Counted from the first letter of the stretch, positions 17,311-27,527 are shown. The stretch is DNA of 64,000 nt from Streptomyces fodineus (GCF_001735805.1 NZ_CP017248.1:7688001-7752000); one strand, 5' to 3'. The notes: generated by a model not told the origin, from the letters alone. Translations and numbers: made by a program.

Positions 17311-17336
17311 ATCGTCCCTCAAGGAGGTGCGCCCGG

Positions 17337-18038
17337 ATGACCAGCACGGTCCCCGCGCTAGGAACCCTTACGGCCGAAGGCTCCGCCCTGCAGGCGGTCC
17401 TCCTCGACATGGACGGCACCCTGGTGGACACCGAGGGTTTCTGGTGGGACGTCGAGGTCGAGGTCTTCGCCGCCCTCGGCCACACCCTGGACGACTCCTG
17501 GCGGCACGTGGTGGTCGGCGGCCCCATGACCCGCAGCGCCGGCTTCCTCATCGAGGCCACCGGCGCCGACATCACCCTCGCCGAACTCACCGCGCTGCTC
17601 AACGAGGGCTTCGAGGACCGTATCGACCGTGCCCTGCCGCTGATGCCGGGCGCCGCCCGGCTGCTCGCCGAACTCCACGAGCACGCCATCCCCACGGCCC
17701 TGGTCTCCGCCTCCCACCGGCGCATCATCGACCGCGTGCTGAGCATCCTCGGACCGCACCACTTCGCCCTGTCCATCGCCGGCGACGAGGTCTCCCGCAC
17801 CAAGCCCTTCCCGGACCCCTACCTGCTCGCCGCGGCGGGGCTCGACGCACGGCCGGACAGATGCGCGGTGGTCGAGGACACCGCGACCGGGGTCGCCGCC
17901 GCCGAGGCCGCGGGCTGCCGTGTGGTCGCCGTCCCCTCCGTCGCCCCCATCACACCCGCCGCGGGACGCACCGTCGTGACCTCTCTGGAACAGGTCGACC
18001 TGGCATTTCTGCGCGGCCTGATGACGGAAATGCCCTAG
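17337..18038 (+). CDS. HAD-superfamily hydrolase (phosphatase-like)
   Basis: 233-residue soluble protein. HAD motif I is LLDMDGTLVDTE (nucleophile D24, acid D26), motif II is the Ser in LVSASHRR, motif III the Lys in RTKPFPDPY and motif IV VVEDTATGVAAAEAAG. The helical cap between motifs I and II makes it a type-I-cap member of the beta-phosphoglucomutase / phosphoglycolate phosphatase group; the real substrate is unknown. AAGGAGG sets the ATG at 17337. It follows metH but has its own promoter and a leader hairpin. Confidence 0.93.
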   Translation: MTSTVPALGTLTAEGSALQAVLLDMDGTLVDTEGFWWDVEVEVFAALGHTLDDSWRHVVVGGPMTRSAGFLIEATGADITLAELTALLNEGFEDRIDRALPLMPGAARLLAELHEHAIPTALVSASHRRIIDRVLSILGPHHFALSIAGDEVSRTKPFPDPYLLAAAGLDARPDRCAVVEDTATGVAAAEAAGCRVVAVPSVAPITPAAGRTVVTSLEQVDLAFLRGLMTEMP

Positions 18039-18472
18039 CCGTTCACCCAGCGTGAAAAGTCAATCGGCCCGGTTGGACAAATTTCCGGGGAAGTACACCC
18101 AAGTGGAATTCACAGCCGGTCGTCCGGCCGAATTCCACTGACTCACCACACAGTTGGAAGTGTGACGTTCGCCACCTCGATGGCCCTCGACAGGCCGGGT
18201 CAGGGTGTGCTGAACGACCCCGTTCGGCCCGGATCGACGGGTCTTTGTGTCCCGATTGATGGGAAGCTGCACTAATCCTGCCGCTGTCGGGTTTTCGGTG
18301 TGTCCGCACCCGGTTCCACTGCGTGATGGGGGGTCAACTCACGCGGCCGTGAACCCGCCTGCGGGCGCGGACTAATCTCGTCGCGAGAACATCGCCGCAA
18401 CCCCCCGTTGATCCGCCGCACCACCATGCATGCCGGATACACGGACTCGAACAGCTCTGGAGAAACCCCCGC
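18039..18472 (+). other. intergenic region before SBP tandem
   Basis: 434 bases, no gene seen. It contains an inverted repeat at 18103-18138 (GTGGAATTC ... GAATTCCAC arms around a smaller GC hairpin), which may end the HAD transcript, and two similar -10-like TAATCC/TAATCT hexamers (about 18275 and 18373) that may drive the first binding-protein gene. Confidence 0.5.
18103..18138. terminator. nested inverted repeat, possible terminator
   Basis: Outer arms GTGGAATTC (18103-18111) and GAATTCCAC (18130-18138) pair perfectly, and an inner 5-base-pair hairpin (18115-18119 with 18124-18128) fills the loop. It lies 65 bases past the HAD stop. The AT-rich palindromic arms could also be an operator. 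Confidence 0.4.
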
Positions 18473-20077
18473 ATGAACCGCAAGACTTTGGTGCTGCCGG
18501 CGGTGGCCGGCCTGCTCACCCCGGTTCTCGCCGCTTGCGGCGGATCCGGCAGCGGGAGTAAGAGCGGCGACGCCATCGTCGTCGGCACCACGGACCGGTT
18601 CACCGCCACCAGCGACGCCCCGGCGCCCCTGGACCCCGCCTACGCCTACGACGTCGGCACCTGGAACATCCTGCGCCAGACCGTGCAGACCCTGATGACG
18701 CAGCCCAAGGGCGAGGGCAACCCCGTACCGGACGCCGCCGAGGGCTGCTCCTTCACCGACAGCGGCAGCGAACGCTACGCCTGCAAGCTCCGCGACGGCC
18801 TGAAGTTCGCCAGCGGCGACCCGGTCACCGCCCAGGACGTCAAGTTCTCCATCGAGCGTGCCCTGCGCATCAAGGCCAGCAGCGGCGTGTCTTCCTTGCT
18901 CAACACCCTCGACACCATCGAGACGCAGGGCGACCGCGAGGTCATCTTCCACCTCAAGACCGCCGACGCCACGTTCCCGTACAAGCTGTCCACTCCGGTC
19001 GCGGGCATCATCAACCCCAAGGACTACCAGAAGGACAAGCTGCGCAACGGCTTCGAGGTCGACGGCTCCGGCCCCTACACCTTCCAGGCCGACGTCAACG
19101 GCAACACTGTCACCACCGCCACCTTCACCAAGAACCCCAACTACAAGGGCTTCGACAAGGTGAACAACGACAAGGTCGAACTGCGCTCCTTCGACGACGC
19201 CGACGCGATGAGCGCCGCCATCGACAAGGGTGACATCGACGTCATGACCCGCACCATGTCGCCCGCCCAGATCCAGAAGCTGGACGCCGGCGGCGACGCC
19301 AAGGCCGACCTCGTCGACATGCCCGGCCTGGAGATCCGCTACCTGGCCTTCAACACCAACGCCTCCACCGTGAAGTCCAAGGCCGTACGCCAGGCCATGG
19401 CCCAGATCATCAACCGCGCGGAACTCGTCTCCAAGGTCTACGGCACCCAGGCCGAGCCGCTGTACTCGCTCGTCCCGGCCACCGTCACCGGCCACTCCAA
19501 CTCGTTCTTCAACAAGTACGGCAACCCCAGCGTCGCCAAGGCCAAGGACCTGCTGACCAAGGCCGGCATCACCACCCCGGTGAAGCTGACCCTGCACTAC
19601 ACCACCGACCACTACGGCTCCGCCACCAAGAAGGAGTTCGAGGTCCTGCAGCAGCAGCTCAACGACAGCGGCCTGTTCGACACCTCCACCCAGGGCCATC
19701 CCTGGGACGCCTTCCGGCCCGCCGAGCAGAAGGGCCAGTACGACGTCTACGGCATGGGCTGGTTCCCCGACTTCCCCGACGCCGACAACTTCCTCGCGCC
19801 CTTCCTCGACAAGGACAACTTCCTCGGATCGCCGTACTCCAACACCACCATCCAGCACACCCTGATCCCGCAGTCCCGCCGCGAGGCCGACCGACTCAAC
19901 GCCGCCAAGAGCCTGACGGAGATCCAGGACATCGTCGCCGAGGACGTGCCGATCCTGCCGCTGTGGCAGGGCAAGCAGTACGTTGCCGCACGGAACGACA
20001 TCACGGGTGTCGCCTACGCGCTCAACTCCTCCTCGACGCTTCAGCTGTGGGAGCTCGGCCGCGGTGTGAGCGGCTGA
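18473..20077 (+). CDS. family-5 ABC solute-binding lipoprotein (first copy)
   Basis: 534 residues. The signal peptide ends in a lipobox (PVLAAC, C22), followed by a Gly/Ser linker, so the protein is exported and lipid-anchored outside the membrane. The body is a DppA/OppA-type family-5 binding protein (LRDGLKFASGDPVTAQDVKFS about 103-123; GSGPYTF; YGMGWFPDFPDADN near the end), which usually binds peptides, nickel or sugars. It is a clear paralogue of the next gene. No permease or ATPase gene accompanies either, so they must use a transporter encoded elsewhere or act as sensors. Confidence 0.9.
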   Translation: MNRKTLVLPAVAGLLTPVLAACGGSGSGSKSGDAIVVGTTDRFTATSDAPAPLDPAYAYDVGTWNILRQTVQTLMTQPKGEGNPVPDAAEGCSFTDSGSERYACKLRDGLKFASGDPVTAQDVKFSIERALRIKASSGVSSLLNTLDTIETQGDREVIFHLKTADATFPYKLSTPVAGIINPKDYQKDKLRNGFEVDGSGPYTFQADVNGNTVTTATFTKNPNYKGFDKVNNDKVELRSFDDADAMSAAIDKGDIDVMTRTMSPAQIQKLDAGGDAKADLVDMPGLEIRYLAFNTNASTVKSKAVRQAMAQIINRAELVSKVYGTQAEPLYSLVPATVTGHSNSFFNKYGNPSVAKAKDLLTKAGITTPVKLTLHYTTDHYGSATKKEFEVLQQQLNDSGLFDTSTQGHPWDAFRPAEQKGQYDVYGMGWFPDFPDADNFLAPFLDKDNFLGSPYSNTTIQHTLIPQSRREADRLNAAKSLTEIQDIVAEDVPILPLWQGKQYVAARNDITGVAYALNSSSTLQLWELGRGVSG

Positions 20078-20173
20078 CGGCTCTCTCGTCCGGGGCCAGG
20101 GACGGCTGCCCCGGACAGCCCGGAGCCAGGACGGCGGCCCCGGGACGACGAACCGACGACAAGGCACACGTAA

Positions 20174-21754
20174 GTGAACATGCGTAACCAGTGGCCAGTC
20201 CTGCCCATCGTGGCAGGGCTGGCCTCCGGCCTGTTGACCGGCTGCGGCTCGGAGAGCGGTGATTCCGGGGGTACCGGCTCCTCCGTGGTGATGGGGATGT
20301 CCGACGACGTCCTCGCCACGGACCCGGCCTCCGGCTACGACCCCGGCTCCTGGCTGTTGTTCGACAACGTCTTCCAGTCGCTCCTCAGTTTCCCCAAGGG
20401 CGCGACCGAACCCCAGCCCGAACTGGCCAAGGAGTGCTCCTTCACCGACTCCCGGGCCACGGTCTACCGATGCACGCTCAAGAACGACCTGAAGTTCAGC
20501 AACGGTGACCCGCTCACCTCGAAGGACGTGAAGTTCTCCTTCGACCGCATGCTGAAGATCAACGACGCCGCGGGCCCCGCGATCATGTTCCCGATGCTCG
20601 GCAGCATCGACACCCCGGACGCGAAGACGGTCGTCTTCCACCTGAAGTCCTCCGACGCCACCTTCCCCAGCAAGATCGCCTCCGGCGCCGGCTCCATCGT
20701 CGACCACAGCCAGTACGACGCGAGCAGCCTGCGGACCGACAACAAGGCCGTCGGCTCCGGCCCCTACAAGCTGGACTCCTTCGACAAGGACCAGGCGGTC
20801 TTCTCCGTCAACGGCAACTACAAGGGCACCGCCAAGGTCAAGAACTCCGGCGTCACCCTGAAGTTCTTCCACGGCGACCGCAGCGCCCTGAAGAAGGCCC
20901 TCCTCGACGGCAAGATCGACATCTCCTACCGAGGCCTGGCCGCCTCCGACATCGCCGGCCTCGACCAGCAGAGCGGCAACAAGGGCGTCGACGTCATCGA
21001 GGGCAGCAGCGCCGAAGTCCAGCACCTGGTCTTCAACATGAAGGACCCGGTCGCCGGAAAGCTCGGCGTCCGCAAGGCCATGGCCTACCTCATCGACCGC
21101 GACGCCCTCATCAAGAACGTCTACCAGGGCACCGCCACCCCGCTGTACTCGATCATCCCGGCGGGCATCGTCGGCCACAACACCGCCTTCTTCGACACCT
21201 ACGGCGCCCGCCCCTCCCAGGCCAAGGCCGCCGCCGCACTGCGCGCCGACGGCATCACCGGCAAGGTCAAGCTCACCCTGTGGTCCACGCCGTCCCGCTA
21301 CGGCCCCGCCACCGACGAAGAGCTGAAGGCCATCGCCGGCCAGCTCAACGCCAGCGGACTGTTCGACGCCGACGTGAAGTCCGTCGCCTTCGACCAGTAC
21401 GAGAAGGACATCGCGGCCGGCAAGTACGGCATCTACGTCAAGGGCTGGGTGCCGGACTACCCGGACGCCGACAACTTCACCGCACCCTTCTTCGGCAAGG
21501 GCAACGTGCTGGACAACAACTACAGCAACCGCACCATCACCGGCACCCTCATCCCCGACACCGCCGCACAGAGCGACCGGGCCGCCACCGACAAGGACTT
21601 CGGACGGCTGCAGAACATCGTCGCCGCCGAACTGCCCGTCCTGCCCGTCTGGCAGGCCAAGCAGTACGCGGTCGTCCGCGACGGCGTCTACGGCCTGGAG
21701 TACTGCCTGGACGCCTCCACGGTCTTCCGGTTCTGGGAACTCAGCAAGAGCTGA
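20174..21754 (+). CDS. family-5 ABC solute-binding lipoprotein (second copy)
   Basis: 526 residues. The lipobox is GLLTGC (C24). It shares with the previous gene the same overall layout and strings such as CSFTDS, LKFSNGDPLTSKDVKFS and VPDYPDADNFTAPFFGKGN, so the pair arose by tandem duplication and then diverged. Ligand unknown. The GTG at 20174 is chosen because AAGG lies nine bases upstream; an ATG six bases later is too far. Ninety-six bases separate the copies, so they are probably one transcript, which ends at the hairpin after this gene. Confidence 0.9.
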   Translation: MNMRNQWPVLPIVAGLASGLLTGCGSESGDSGGTGSSVVMGMSDDVLATDPASGYDPGSWLLFDNVFQSLLSFPKGATEPQPELAKECSFTDSRATVYRCTLKNDLKFSNGDPLTSKDVKFSFDRMLKINDAAGPAIMFPMLGSIDTPDAKTVVFHLKSSDATFPSKIASGAGSIVDHSQYDASSLRTDNKAVGSGPYKLDSFDKDQAVFSVNGNYKGTAKVKNSGVTLKFFHGDRSALKKALLDGKIDISYRGLAASDIAGLDQQSGNKGVDVIEGSSAEVQHLVFNMKDPVAGKLGVRKAMAYLIDRDALIKNVYQGTATPLYSIIPAGIVGHNTAFFDTYGARPSQAKAAAALRADGITGKVKLTLWSTPSRYGPATDEELKAIAGQLNASGLFDADVKSVAFDQYEKDIAAGKYGIYVKGWVPDYPDADNFTAPFFGKGNVLDNNYSNRTITGTLIPDTAAQSDRAATDKDFGRLQNIVAAELPVLPVWQAKQYAVVRDGVYGLEYCLDASTVFRFWELSKS

Positions 21755-21769
21755 CCCCCGCTGACACCG

Positions 21770-21802
21770 AGGGCGCCCATCTCCACGCGGGAGGGGCGCC
21801 CT
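21770..21802. terminator. bidirectional terminator, SBP genes / response regulator
   Basis: Nine-base-pair perfect stem AGGGCGCCC (21770-21778) with GGGCGCCCT (21794-21802) and a 15-base loop, between convergent genes. Confidence 0.75.
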
Positions 21803-21826
21803 TCGGCGTCGTACCGGCCAAGGCGC

Positions 21827-22498
21827 TCACTGCGCGCCCGGACGCACCAGACCACTCTCGTACGCGTACACCGCAGCCTGCACCCGGTCCCGCAGACCCA
21901 GCTTGGTCAGCACATGCCCCACATGCGTCTTCACCGTGGTCTCACTGACGAACAGATCAGCGGCGATCTCCGCATTGGACAGGCCGCGCGCCACCAGCTT
22001 CAGCACCTCCACCTCACGGTCGGTGAGAGTGTTCAGCGTGTCCGGCACCGGCTCCTCGCCGGACGGCAGATGCGTGGCGTACTTGTCCAGCAGCCGGCGG
22101 GTGATGCTCGGCGCCAGCATGGCCTCACCGGCCGCCACCACCCGGATCGCCTGCACCAGTTCATTGGCGGGCGCGTCCTTCAGCAGAAAGCCGCTCGCCC
22201 CCGCCCGCAGCGCCTCCACCACATACTCGTCCAGATCGAACGTGGTCAGCACCAGCACCTTCGCCGGACCGGACCGGTCGGGCCCGGTGATCTGCCGGGT
22301 CGCCTCCACCCCGTCCATCCGCGGCATACGGATGTCCATCAGTACGACGTCCGGCTGCAGGACCCGCACCTGATCGAGAGCCTGCAGACCGTCACCGGCC
22401 TCGCCCACGACCGCGATGTCCTGCTCCGCCTCCAGAATCATCCGGAAACCCGTACGCAGCAGGGGCTGGTCGTCGACCAGTAGGACACGGATGGCCAC
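21827..22498 (-). CDS. NarL/LuxR-type response regulator (orphan)
   Basis: 223 residues. A receiver domain (about 1-120) has the acidic pair D9-D10, phospho-acceptor D55 (VVLMDIRMPRMDG), Thr in VLTTFD and Lys in LLKDAP. A LuxR-type helix-turn-helix (about 150-210: LTDREVEVLKLVARGLSNAEIA ... SETTVKTHVGHVL) follows. GAAGGAG precedes the GTG at 22498. No histidine kinase gene is nearby. It starts 14 bases after the stop of the RecB-like nuclease gene on the same strand, so both are probably one operon, an unusual partnership. Confidence 0.93.
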   Translation of the reverse strand: MAIRVLLVDDQPLLRTGFRMILEAEQDIAVVGEAGDGLQALDQVRVLQPDVVLMDIRMPRMDGVEATRQITGPDRSGPAKVLVLTTFDLDEYVVEALRAGASGFLLKDAPANELVQAIRVVAAGEAMLAPSITRRLLDKYATHLPSGEEPVPDTLNTLTDREVEVLKLVARGLSNAEIAADLFVSETTVKTHVGHVLTKLGLRDRVQAAVYAYESGLVRPGAQ

Positions 22499-22512
22499 CT
22501 GACACTCCTTCG

Positions 22513-23559
<1,047 letters not shown>

Positions 23560-23567
23560 GTCCACAG

Positions 23568-23590
23568 ACCTTACGGCCCACCACTGACAG
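23568..23590 (-). promoter_or_regulatory. PafBC-like promoter of the RecB-like nuclease gene
   Basis: On the minus strand CTGTCAGTG (23590-23582) matches TTGTCRGTG in 8 of 9 positions; exactly eight bases later comes TAAGGT (23573-23568), a full TANNNT match. The predicted transcript starts at about the ATG at 23559. Confidence 0.6.
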
Positions 23591-23738
23591 TGACCCAGCC
23601 GCCGCCCGCGTTCGACCGCCCGACCACGGGGCAAACACAAGGGGTGCCGGGGCGAAACGCGCCATCACGGCCGCATACCATCGACCACAGACCCTTCCGT
23701 CCGGCAGGTACGGAAGACGCTTCGAACGAGGGGACACC

Positions 23739-25763
23739 GTGGACGTGAGCGGCGGGAGCGGGCAGCCGCGGTCCGGCAACGACAAGCCGGCCGAGCACCC
23801 CGCAGGTCCAACGGCCCCGACGGCCGGCCCCGGCCCGGAGCCCCATACGCCCGCTCCGGACCCCCGCCGGACCGGCAAGGACCGACACCCGGCCGACACC
23901 GAGAACCCCACGGCCACGACCCCACGACCCGCGCAGGCCGACAAGGCCACCACGCAAGACCCGCAGCCCACCGAGAGCACCGACACGGGCGACGACCCGG
24001 ACACCACCAGGGCGGACACGGGCGCCGGTGACAGCTCGGAAACCGAGGCGACCACCGCCGGCGCGGACACCGGCGGCACCAGTGCGGTCCCGGGAGGCGA
24101 GGAGACCGGCGGCGGTACGGGCGACCCCGAGACGGGTGGCGCGACGGGCGGCACCAGCGGCGGCTCAGCAGCCGAGGGGGCCACCGGCAGCGCGGAGCCG
24201 ATGGCCTCGAACGATGCGACGGGCGCCGACGGCGGCTTGGACACCGGCGCGACCAGCGGCGGCACGGACGACTCCGGCGCGACGGGCGGCACCGGCACCA
24301 GCGGCGGCTCGGCCGATGAGGGGCCCACCAGCGGCGCGGATGCCACCGGCGGTTCGAAGGCGCCACGCAGCGGCGACGCGGCCCCCGGCAGCAGCACCAA
24401 GACGGCCGGCACCGGCAGCGGCACCGCGACGCGGGGCACCGACGACGAGCCCACCCAGGCCCACGGCACCAACGTCCCACCCCAAGGCAAGCCCGCCCGG
24501 CCCAAGGACGCCCCAGCCGCCGGCGCACCCCACGACCCGCACCACGAGCACCGGTCCCTAGCCCACTCGGGGATCGCCAAGGGCGAACCGCCGCAGCCGC
24601 GCCCCAAGGAACCGGGCGGCGGCATCCTCATGGGCCGGCCCTTCGGCGTCCCCGTGTACGTCGCGCCGAGCTGGTTCCTCGTCGCCGCGCTGATCACCTG
24701 GGTCTTCGGCGGCCAGCTGGACCGCGTACTGCCCGAGCTGGGCGCCGCCCGCTACCTGGTCTCCCTGTTCTTCGCCATCGCCTTCTACGCCTCCGTCCTG
24801 GTCCACGAACTCGCCCACACCGTCGCCGCGATCCGCTTCAAGCTCCCCGTCCGCCGCATCCAGCTGCAGTTCTTCGGCGGCGTCTCCGAGATCGAGAAGG
24901 AGGCCGAGACCCCCGGCCGCGAGTTCGTCCTCGCCTTCGTCGGACCACTGTTCTCACTCGTCCTCGCCGGCGTCTTCTACCTAGCCATGAAGCCCGTCGA
25001 GCCCGGCACCGTCCCCGGTGTCCTGCTGGCCGGCCTGATGATCTCCAACCTCATCGTGGCGATCTTCAACCTCCTGCCCGGCCTCCCCCTCGACGGCGGC
25101 CGTATGCTCCGCGCCGTCGTCTGGAAAATCACCGGCAAACCCATGAGCGGCACCATCGCCGCCGCCTGGGTCGGCCGCGCCCTGGCCGTCGCCGTCCTGA
25201 TCGGCCTGCCCCTGCTCAACCAGTCCGGCGCCCTCGGCGGCAACAGCACCGACGCACGCGGCATGGACACCGTCACCGACGCCCTGCTCGCCGCCATCCT
25301 CGCCGCGATCATCTGGACCGGCGCCGGCAACAGCCTGCGCATGGCCCGCCTGCGCGAACACCTCCCCGAACTGCGCGCCCGCACCCTCACCCGCCGCGCC
25401 GTACCCGTCCAGACCGACACCCCGCTCTCCGAGGCCCTGCGCCGGGCCAACGCAGCCGGCGCCCGCGCCCTCGTCGTCGTCGACGCCCACGGCACCCCCC
25501 TCTCCCTGGTCCGCGAGTCCGCCATCGTCGGCGTACCCGAACACCGTCGCCCCTGGGTCGCCGTCAGCGGCCTCGCCCAGGAACTGACCGACGGCATGCG
25601 CGTCTCCGCCGAACTCGCCGGAGAAGAACTCCTGGACGTCCTGCGCGCCACCCCGGCCACGGAGTACCTGGTGATCGAGGAGACCGGCGAGATCTACGGC
25701 GTGCTGTCCGCAGCGGACGTGGAGAGGGCCTTCGTCAAGGCGATGGCCCGCCCCTCCGCCTAG
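23739..25763 (+). CDS. site-2 protease (M50) with CBS domains and long disordered N-terminus
   Basis: 674 residues. About residues 1-290 are low-complexity Thr/Gly/Asp/Ala/Ser-rich, with GC-biased third positions showing real coding. The membrane metalloprotease core follows (GGGILMGRPFGVPVYVAPSW, then HELAH at 356-360 as zinc and catalytic residues, and a second metal ligand in LPLDGGRML, D452), with about six membrane helices. A CBS pair fills the C-terminus (about 545-674). Such intramembrane proteases release membrane-tethered regulators. Typical homologues are near 390-430 residues, so the N-terminal tail is unusual; internal starts could give a shorter form. GTG start at 23739 after GAGGGGAC. 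Confidence 0.88.
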   Translation: MDVSGGSGQPRSGNDKPAEHPAGPTAPTAGPGPEPHTPAPDPRRTGKDRHPADTENPTATTPRPAQADKATTQDPQPTESTDTGDDPDTTRADTGAGDSSETEATTAGADTGGTSAVPGGEETGGGTGDPETGGATGGTSGGSAAEGATGSAEPMASNDATGADGGLDTGATSGGTDDSGATGGTGTSGGSADEGPTSGADATGGSKAPRSGDAAPGSSTKTAGTGSGTATRGTDDEPTQAHGTNVPPQGKPARPKDAPAAGAPHDPHHEHRSLAHSGIAKGEPPQPRPKEPGGGILMGRPFGVPVYVAPSWFLVAALITWVFGGQLDRVLPELGAARYLVSLFFAIAFYASVLVHELAHTVAAIRFKLPVRRIQLQFFGGVSEIEKEAETPGREFVLAFVGPLFSLVLAGVFYLAMKPVEPGTVPGVLLAGLMISNLIVAIFNLLPGLPLDGGRMLRAVVWKITGKPMSGTIAAAWVGRALAVAVLIGLPLLNQSGALGGNSTDARGMDTVTDALLAAILAAIIWTGAGNSLRMARLREHLPELRARTLTRRAVPVQTDTPLSEALRRANAAGARALVVVDAHGTPLSLVRESAIVGVPEHRRPWVAVSGLAQELTDGMRVSAELAGEELLDVLRATPATEYLVIEETGEIYGVLSAADVERAFVKAMARPSA

Positions 25764-25801
25764 TGGTCGGCGGCCGCCTTGGCTGCCGGTAGGCTGGTCA
25801 C

Positions 25802-26704
25802 ATGTCCGAACCGACCGGTGCCGCCCGCCGACGCGGGCCCTTCAAGGTCGGGGACCAGGTACAGCTGACCGACCCCAAGGGCCGCCACTACACGTTCACG
25901 CTCGAAGCCGGGAAGAACTTCCACACCCACAAGGGCTCCTTCCCGCACGACGAACTGATCGGCGCTCCCGAGGGCAGCGTTGTCCGCACCACCGGCAACG
26001 TCGCCTACCTCGCGCTGCGCCCCCTGCTCCCCGACTACGTCCTGTCCATGCCCCGCGGGGCAGCCGTCGTCTACCCCAAGGACGCGGGGCAGATCCTCGC
26101 CTTCGCCGACATCTTCCCCGGCGCACGCGTCGTGGAGGCCGGCGTCGGCTCCGGCTCGCTCAGCAGCTTCCTGCTGCGCGCCATCGGCGACCAGGGCATG
26201 CTGCACTCCTACGAGCGCCGCGAGGACTTCGCCGAGATCGCCAAGCAGAACGTGGAACGCTACTTCGGCGGCCCCCACCCCGCCTGGCAGCTCACCGTCG
26301 GCGACCTCCAGGACAACCTGTCCGACACCGACGTCGACCGCGTCATCCTCGACATGCTCGCCCCCTGGGAATGCCTCGAGGCCGTCTCCAAGGCACTCGT
26401 CCCCGGCGGCATCCTGTGCTGCTACGTGGCCACCACCACCCAGCTCGCCCGGACCGTGGAATCCATCCGCGAGATCGGCTGCTTCAACGAGCCGACCGCC
26501 TGGGAAACCATGATCCGCAACTGGCACATCGAGGGCCTGGCCGTCCGACCCGACCACCGCATGATCGGCCACACCGGCTTCCTGCTCACCGCCCGCCGCC
26601 TCGCCGACGGCGTCGAGCCGCCCATGCGCCGCCGCCGCCCCGCCAAGGGCGCCTACGGCGAGGACTACGCCGGACCCAACGCCGACGGCGGCACCGGCCG
26701 CTGA
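25802..26704 (+). CDS. trmI: tRNA (adenine-N1)-methyltransferase TrmI
   Basis: 300 residues. It methylates A58 in the T-loop of tRNAs as a tetramer, using S-adenosylmethionine. The N-terminal small beta domain (FKVGDQVQLTDPKGRHYTF) and the Rossmann SAM motif VVEAGVGSGSLSSFLL (about 114-129) are clear, with ILDMLAPWE as the motif IV region. The C-terminus is basic and disordered (RRRRPAKGAYGED). A -10-like TAGGCT just upstream suggests a short leader. The gene lies between the RecB/S2P genes and arc, as its mycobacterial counterpart Rv2118c does near mpa. Confidence 0.95.
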   Translation: MSEPTGAARRRGPFKVGDQVQLTDPKGRHYTFTLEAGKNFHTHKGSFPHDELIGAPEGSVVRTTGNVAYLALRPLLPDYVLSMPRGAAVVYPKDAGQILAFADIFPGARVVEAGVGSGSLSSFLLRAIGDQGMLHSYERREDFAEIAKQNVERYFGGPHPAWQLTVGDLQDNLSDTDVDRVILDMLAPWECLEAVSKALVPGGILCCYVATTTQLARTVESIREIGCFNEPTAWETMIRNWHIEGLAVRPDHRMIGHTGFLLTARRLADGVEPPMRRRRPAKGAYGEDYAGPNADGGTGR

Positions 26705-26731
26705 CCAGCCCCACACACAGCACAACGCAAC

Positions 26732-26781
26732 GGCGCCGTGCCCGAGTTCCCACCCACCCACGGGAACTCGCGCACGGCGCC
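26732..26781 (+). terminator. terminator downstream of trmI
   Basis: Long hairpin: GGCGCCGTGC and CGAGTTCCC (26732-26751) pair with GGGAACTCG and GCACGGCGCC (26762-26781) around a 10-base loop, with one small bulge. Very stable; 27 bases past the trmI stop. Confidence 0.9.
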
Positions 26782-26948
26782 CACGCGTTGACAGGACGCC
26801 AGGACACCCCACCCCCAGGGCCCGTACACCGCCACGCACGCGGACGCCCGCCCGCGGGAACCCCGGACCCCGCCGTTCCCCCGCACTGTGACGTGTGGCA
26901 CCATGCTGGCCACCCCCACCGGCACAGCCCTCACAGGAGACACTCCTA

Positions 26949-27527
26949 GTGCAGCAATCAGCCGTTCCGGAGCTCGCCCACACGCAGACCCGGCCCATCC
27001 ACTGGGTCGCCACCGCCACGGCCGTCGCCGGCGTCGTCGCCCTCTCCTCCATCGTCCAGCCCGGATCGGCCACGGCCGCCTCCGCCACCGGCACACAGAA
27101 CAAAACCGCCACCGCAGCCGTCCAGCCGCCCAGCACCACCGGCGTCGACTTCCCCCTGCAATGCGGACCCGTCAAAGCCCTCGTCGCCAAGAAAGCCAGC
27201 GCAGACCTCGACGGCGACGGCAAACCGGAAACCGTCGCCGTCGTCCACTGCGACTCCGCCATGGGCACCCCGCCCGACGGCGTCTACGTCCTCACCCGCT
27301 CCACCGACAACGCCACACCACGCATCGTCGCCACCCTCGTCGACCCCAAGGACCGGCTCACCGTCACCGACTTCTCCGTGCACGCCCGCACGGTCGCCGC
27401 CACCCTGCTCGGCTACTCCTCCGACGCCGTCCCCAACTGCTGTCCCGACCTGAAGACCCCCACCACGTGGCAGTGGAACGGCAACGCGTTCATCCGCTCC
27501 ACCCCCGCCTCCGCCCACAGCGTCTGA
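26949..27527 (+). CDS. secreted hypothetical protein
   Basis: 192 residues. The N-terminus has a hydrophobic segment (HWVATATAVAGVVALSSIV) ending near SATAAS, a signal peptide with a likely AxA-type cleavage site near residue 46. The mature part has a calcium-binding-like loop SADLDGDGKPETVAVV, as in FG-GAP/EF-hand-like repeats of secreted actinobacterial proteins, and four cysteines (LQCG, VHC, NCC) that may form disulfides. AGGAG nine bases upstream sets the GTG at 26949. Function unknown; convergent with the ferredoxin gene. Confidence 0.75.
   Translation: MQQSAVPELAHTQTRPIHWVATATAVAGVVALSSIVQPGSATAASATGTQNKTATAAVQPPSTTGVDFPLQCGPVKALVAKKASADLDGDGKPETVAVVHCDSAMGTPPDGVYVLTRSTDNATPRIVATLVDPKDRLTVTDFSVHARTVAATLLGYSSDAVPNCCPDLKTPTTWQWNGNAFIRSTPASAHSV

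Noticed and set aside
14530..17322. 930-codon minus-strand frame opposite metH
   Set aside because: Shadow of metH; no start site, no recognisable domain.
18272..21178. 968-codon minus-strand frame opposite the binding-protein genes
   Set aside because: Shadow frame; low-complexity Val/Gly/Ala translation.
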